Assembly (NCBI RefSeq): GCF_001735805.1
Contig: NZ_CP017248.1
Location: forward strand, 2,480,001 to 2,544,000
Origin: Streptomyces fodineus
Lineage (GTDB): Bacteria > Actinomycetota > Actinomycetes > Streptomycetales > Streptomycetaceae
DNA length: 64,000 bases
Direction: 5' to 3'
The position numbers and the translations under genes are program-made. Shown piece after piece: positions 61,263-64,000 of the stretch. The notes under the pieces are model-generated. The model was given only the letters and a program-made list of their open reading frames with translations. It searched no databases and had not been told where the DNA came from. Numbering within the stretch: position 1 is the stretch's first letter; every line of letters begins with the position of its first letter.

Positions 61263-61904
61263 TCAGGTTCCGTGCAGGGCGGCGAGTACGTCCTTGTCAC
61301 TGAGCTGTTCGAAGTCCTGGTACCACTGGCCCACGGCGGTGAAGCCGGGCGGCCGGTGCGGGCAGAGGATCATGTCGGCCTCGGTGGCGAGCTGGTCCAC
61401 GGAGTCCGGGGCGCCGACGGGGACGGCGAGGACGAGGCGGGCGGGAGCGCGGCGCCGGATGTGGCGCAGGGCGGCGCGGGCGGTGGCGCCGGTGGCGAGA
61501 CCGTCGTCGACGACGATCACCGTGCGGCCCGCCGGGTCCGGTGCCGGGCGGTCGCCGCGGTAGCGCTCCTCGCGGCGGCGCAGTTCCCGCCGCTCGCGTT
61601 CGACCACCGGGGCCATGGATTCCTCGGTCAGGCCGAGCCGGGCCAGGGTGTCGGTGTCGAAGAGGGGTGGGTCGTCCGCGGCGAGCGCGCCGACGGCGAA
61701 CTCCTGGTGGTGCGGGGCGCCGATCTTGCGGACGACGAGCACGTCGAGCGGGGCGTCGAGGGCGCGGGCGACGGGCTCGGCGACGGCGATGCCGCCGCGC
61801 GGCAGGGCGAGGACGAGGGGATCGTCGAGGGCCCCCTGGTCGCGCAGGTCGGTCAGTAGTCCGGCGAGTTCCCGTCCGGCCTCGGCACGGTTCCGGAAGA
61901 ACAT
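61263..61904 (-). CDS. Phosphoribosyltransferase
   Basis: 213 residues of PRTase type I. RELAGLLTDLRDQGALDDPL then LVLALPRGGIAVAEPVARAL lie at the start, and the PRPP loop VIVVDDGLATGATARAALRH lies near 125-145. The substrate is unknown; many such streptomycete genes are stress-related rather than purine salvage. GGAGGACGAACC precedes the ATG at 61904. It is convergent with corA. Confidence 0.85.
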   Translation of the reverse strand: MFFRNRAEAGRELAGLLTDLRDQGALDDPLVLALPRGGIAVAEPVARALDAPLDVLVVRKIGAPHHQEFAVGALAADDPPLFDTDTLARLGLTEESMAPVVERERRELRRREERYRGDRPAPDPAGRTVIVVDDGLATGATARAALRHIRRRAPARLVLAVPVGAPDSVDQLATEADMILCPHRPPGFTAVGQWYQDFEQLSDKDVLAALHGT

Positions 61905-61981
61905 GGTTCGTCCTCCTCCGCGGAGCCTCTCCTTCCATGGTGCTCCCCGTCGGGGCATTCCTCAGGCATTCGAGCCCCCAC

Positions 61982-62000
61982 CTATACACTGAATGTATAG
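61982..62000. promoter_or_regulatory. CTATACA-N5-TGTATAG palindrome at the deacetylase start
   Basis: CTATACACTGAATGTATAG is a perfect 7-bp inverted repeat with a 5-bp spacer. It is notably A/T-rich for this genome and overlaps the first possible ATG (61993). It is probably an operator or a -10 region. If so, the real start is likely ATG 62008. Confidence 0.6.
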
Positions 62001-62826
62001 TCACCGCATGGCTCATGCGACCGACAAGATCCCGACGCCCGAGCACGCGAGCAGGAAGACGCGCGACACCGCCCGTAGGTTGCGTCCGGCCGCGCTCGCG
62101 TCGGCCGCCCTCGGTCTGGCGCTCACGCTGTCCGGCTGCGCCCAGGTGGACACCACCGCACCGAGCGCGGTGCGGGCCGGGGCGGCGCACGGGGCACCGG
62201 CGAAGTTCGGGACCGCCGACTGCCGCGAGGCCAAGTGCATCGCCCTCACCTTCGACGCGGGGCCCAGCGAGAACTCGGCGCGGCTGCTCGACATCCTGAA
62301 GCAGAAGAAGGTGCCGGCCACCTTCTTCCTGCTCGGCAAGAACCACATCGAGAAGTACCCGCAGCTGGTCAAGCGGATGGCCGCCGAGGGCCACGAGGTC
62401 GCGAGCCACACCTGGGACCACAAGATCCTCACGCGGATCTCGGACGCGCAGATACGCGAGGAACTGAAGCGGCCAAACGACGCGATCGAGCGGCTCACCG
62501 GGCACAAGCCGACACTGATGCGCCCGCCGCAGGGCCGTACGGACACCAATGTGCACAAGATCGCCAAGGAGCTGGGCCTGGCGGAGGTGCTGTGGAGCGT
62601 GACCGCCAAGGACTACACGACCAACGACTCGGCGCTCATCACCAAGCGCGTCCTCGACCAGGCGTCCCGGGACGGGATCATCCTGCTGCACGACATCTAC
62701 CCGGGCACCGTGCCCGCCGTACCCGGCATCATCGACGCCCTGAAGGCACGCGGATACGTCTTCGTGACGGTTCCTCAGCTGCTCGCGCCCGGCACGGCGG
62801 AGCCGGGCAAGGTGTACCGTCCGTGA
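61993..62826 (+). CDS. Lipoprotein polysaccharide deacetylase (NodB family)
   Basis: 277 residues (272 if started at 62008). Lipobox LTLSGC near residue 50, so it is membrane-anchored outside. The NodB domain has IALTFDAGPSENSARLLDIL (catalytic Asp, about 84), EVASHTWDHKILTRIS (metal His pair, about 138), LMRPPQGRTDTN near 178 and GIILLHDIYPGTVPAVPGII (His, about 235). It should remove acetyl groups from peptidoglycan or chitin-like polymers. Confidence 0.88.
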   Translation: MYSHRMAHATDKIPTPEHASRKTRDTARRLRPAALASAALGLALTLSGCAQVDTTAPSAVRAGAAHGAPAKFGTADCREAKCIALTFDAGPSENSARLLDILKQKKVPATFFLLGKNHIEKYPQLVKRMAAEGHEVASHTWDHKILTRISDAQIREELKRPNDAIERLTGHKPTLMRPPQGRTDTNVHKIAKELGLAEVLWSVTAKDYTTNDSALITKRVLDQASRDGIILLHDIYPGTVPAVPGIIDALKARGYVFVTVPQLLAPGTAEPGKVYRP

Positions 62827-62882
62827 GAGGGATCCGTGGGTGAACGCGCAGGTGACCGGCGTTCATTGCCTACGATCGTGCC

Positions 62883-63323
62883 GTGCCCACCTTCTCCTTC
62901 ACACGTACGGCCCCGCTCGCCCTGGACGAGGCATGGCGCCGGCTCACGCAGTGGCCCCGCCACGCCGACGTGGTCCCGTTGACCCGGATCAGGGTGCTCA
63001 CGCCCCCGCCGACCCGGGAGGGCACGCGCTTGGTGGCCCGCTCCGGCATCGGGCCGTTCGCCTTCGACGACCTGATGGAGGTCACCGTCTGGCGCCCGCC
63101 GGCCGACGGCGAAGCCGGGCTGTGCCGTCTGGAGAAGCGCGGCCGGGTGGTCCTCGGCTGGGCGGAGATCGAGGTGCGGCCGGGGCCGGGCGGCCGTAGC
63201 CGGGTGGTGTGGCGCGAGGAGCTGCGGATCCGCTTCCTGCCCCGCGCCTTCGACGGCGTACTGCGCCGCACGGCACGTACGGTGTTCGGCCGCGCCGTGA
63301 ACCGGCTGCTCCGGCAGGGCTGA
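62883..63323 (+). CDS. SRPBCC-family (START-like) protein
   Basis: 146 residues: FSFTRTAPLALDEAWRRLTQ at the start, RIRVLTPPPTREGTRLVARS, then RVVLGWAEIEVRPGPGGRSR and a C-terminal helix AFDGVLRRTARTVFGRAVNR. This is the helix-grip fold, which binds small hydrophobic ligands. The ligand cannot be told. The GTG at 62883 is used; there is only a weak ribosome site. An inverted TGAACGC...GCGTTCA pair lies near 62843-62866 upstream. Confidence 0.75.
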   Translation: MPTFSFTRTAPLALDEAWRRLTQWPRHADVVPLTRIRVLTPPPTREGTRLVARSGIGPFAFDDLMEVTVWRPPADGEAGLCRLEKRGRVVLGWAEIEVRPGPGGRSRVVWREELRIRFLPRAFDGVLRRTARTVFGRAVNRLLRQG

Positions 63324-63442
63324 GCGCCCGCAAAGGGCGCCGGGCCGTGTCCGTATGCGGCTCCGCAGCGCGGGCCCGACCAGCCAGGACAGTGCCGCGG
63401 AGGCAGACGCCGGCCGACCGCGCACGGCACCCCGTGGAGCGC

Positions 63443-64000
63443 TCAGTCCTTGCGCCCCGTCACCGCCACCGTCACACCGAGCCCGATCATGGTCAGCCCG
63501 CCGATCCCGCCGACGGCGGCAAGTCGCCGGGGCGAGCGGGCGAACCAGTCCCGGGCGGCCGAGGCCCCGAGCCCCCACAGGCTGTCGGAGGCCACCGCTA
63601 TGGCGTTGAAGACCAGGCCGAGCAGCAGCATCTGCACCGGCACATGGCCCTGCTCGCGGTCCACGAACTGGGGCAGGACGGCGGCGAAGAACACCATCGT
63701 CTTGGGGTTGGCCACGCCGACCGCGAAGCCCTCCCAGAGGGTGCGCATGCCGCCGTGGGCCGGCCCGGACTCCGTGAACGCCGCCCGCAGGGAGCCGCGC
63801 TGCCGCCAGGCCTTGATCCCGAGGTACACGAGGTAGGCGGCGCCGGCGAGCTTCAGCGCGGTGAAGACGAACACCGAGCGCTCCACGATCGAGCCGATGC
63901 CGAGCGCCACGGCCGCCACGAGCGCGTAGGCGCCGAGCGTGTTGCCGAGGACGGTGGTCAGCGCGGCGCGCCGCCCGTGCGCCAGGGCCCGCCCGACGAC
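63443..64000 (-). CDS. LysE-family amino acid exporter, N-terminus outside the window
   Basis: At least 186 residues. The frame is open to the window edge and the upstream part reads RRAALTTVLGNTLGAYALVA, the usual family start region. Helices include VFVFTALKLAGAAYLVYLGI, a motif GFAVGVANPKTMVFFAAVLP near residue 95 of the visible part (the conserved NPK), and GGLTMIGLGVTVAVTGRKD at the end. It exports a basic or neutral amino acid or homoserine lactone. Confidence 0.85.
   Translation of the reverse strand, partial: VVGRALAHGRRAALTTVLGNTLGAYALVAAVALGIGSIVERSVFVFTALKLAGAAYLVYLGIKAWRQRGSLRAAFTESGPAHGGMRTLWEGFAVGVANPKTMVFFAAVLPQFVDREQGHVPVQMLLLGLVFNAIAVASDSLWGLGASAARDWFARSPRRLAAVGGIGGLTMIGLGVTVAVTGRKD

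Overview
This is chromosomal DNA of very high G+C from an actinomycete, almost certainly a Streptomyces. The signs are codon use, GTG starts with GGAGG-type ribosome sites, DUF397/ATPase gene remnants, LuxR-LAL regulators, many secreted proteins and an mce operon. The left end cuts an allantoicase gene and the right end cuts a LysE-family exporter. I see no phage, integron, CRISPR or transposase. The region is chromosomal and metabolic, with local decay (truncated genes, degenerate repeats).

Layout. 0-6 kb: allantoin use (alc, allB, the IclR regulator allR), a small DUF5955-like gene, a MobA-like nucleotidyltransferase and malate synthase (aceB). 5.7-20.7 kb: a mixed section with an orphan HipA kinase, a LytS-type histidine kinase, a secreted CAP protein, two divergent IucA/IucC siderophore synthetases, a secreted VWA/membrane protein pair, an HxlR regulator facing an aminotransferase, a secreted protease, a lipoprotein and pseudogene scraps. 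21-28 kb: purine breakdown on the minus strand (NCS2 permease, 8-oxoguanine deaminase, a miniature NCS2 permease, uricase, HIU hydrolase, OHCU decarboxylase, a small HTH regulator), interrupted by a 38-bp tandem repeat array. 28-41.5 kb: a lytic transglycosylase, a sigma factor and a complete mce import operon closed by a strong terminator. 41.6-47.9 kb: glyoxylate use (hyi, glxR, katA, gcl). 48-64 kb: a degenerate Mrr-like protein, secreted hydrolases, an acyl-CoA synthetase pair with a LuxR/GAF regulator, a LAL regulator beside a trypsin, an AlkZ-like protein, CorA, a phosphoribosyltransferase, a polysaccharide deacetylase and smaller genes.

How it works together. Guanine and oxidised guanine give urate, then allantoin, allantoate and glyoxylate. 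Glyoxylate goes either to malate (aceB) or, by carboligation, to tartronate semialdehyde and glycerate (gcl, hyi, glxR). katA can remove the hydrogen peroxide made by uricase. Although spread over 48 kb, these genes share promoter architecture. One element is a pair of TTCCR-N5-YGGAA boxes whose starts lie exactly 21 bp apart, at allR, aceB, hyi, katA and gcl. The other is a TTCAAC-N5-GTTGAA palindrome overlapping the -35 at allB, aceB, uraD and katA. I read this as a two-operator purine/glyoxylate regulon, with AllR the likely reader of the first motif. This is the most interesting system in the window.

Caution: several genes (mceA, the sigma factor and two pseudogenes) each carry an apparent one-base deletion in a short C or G run, so sequencing error must be excluded before calling them mutated.
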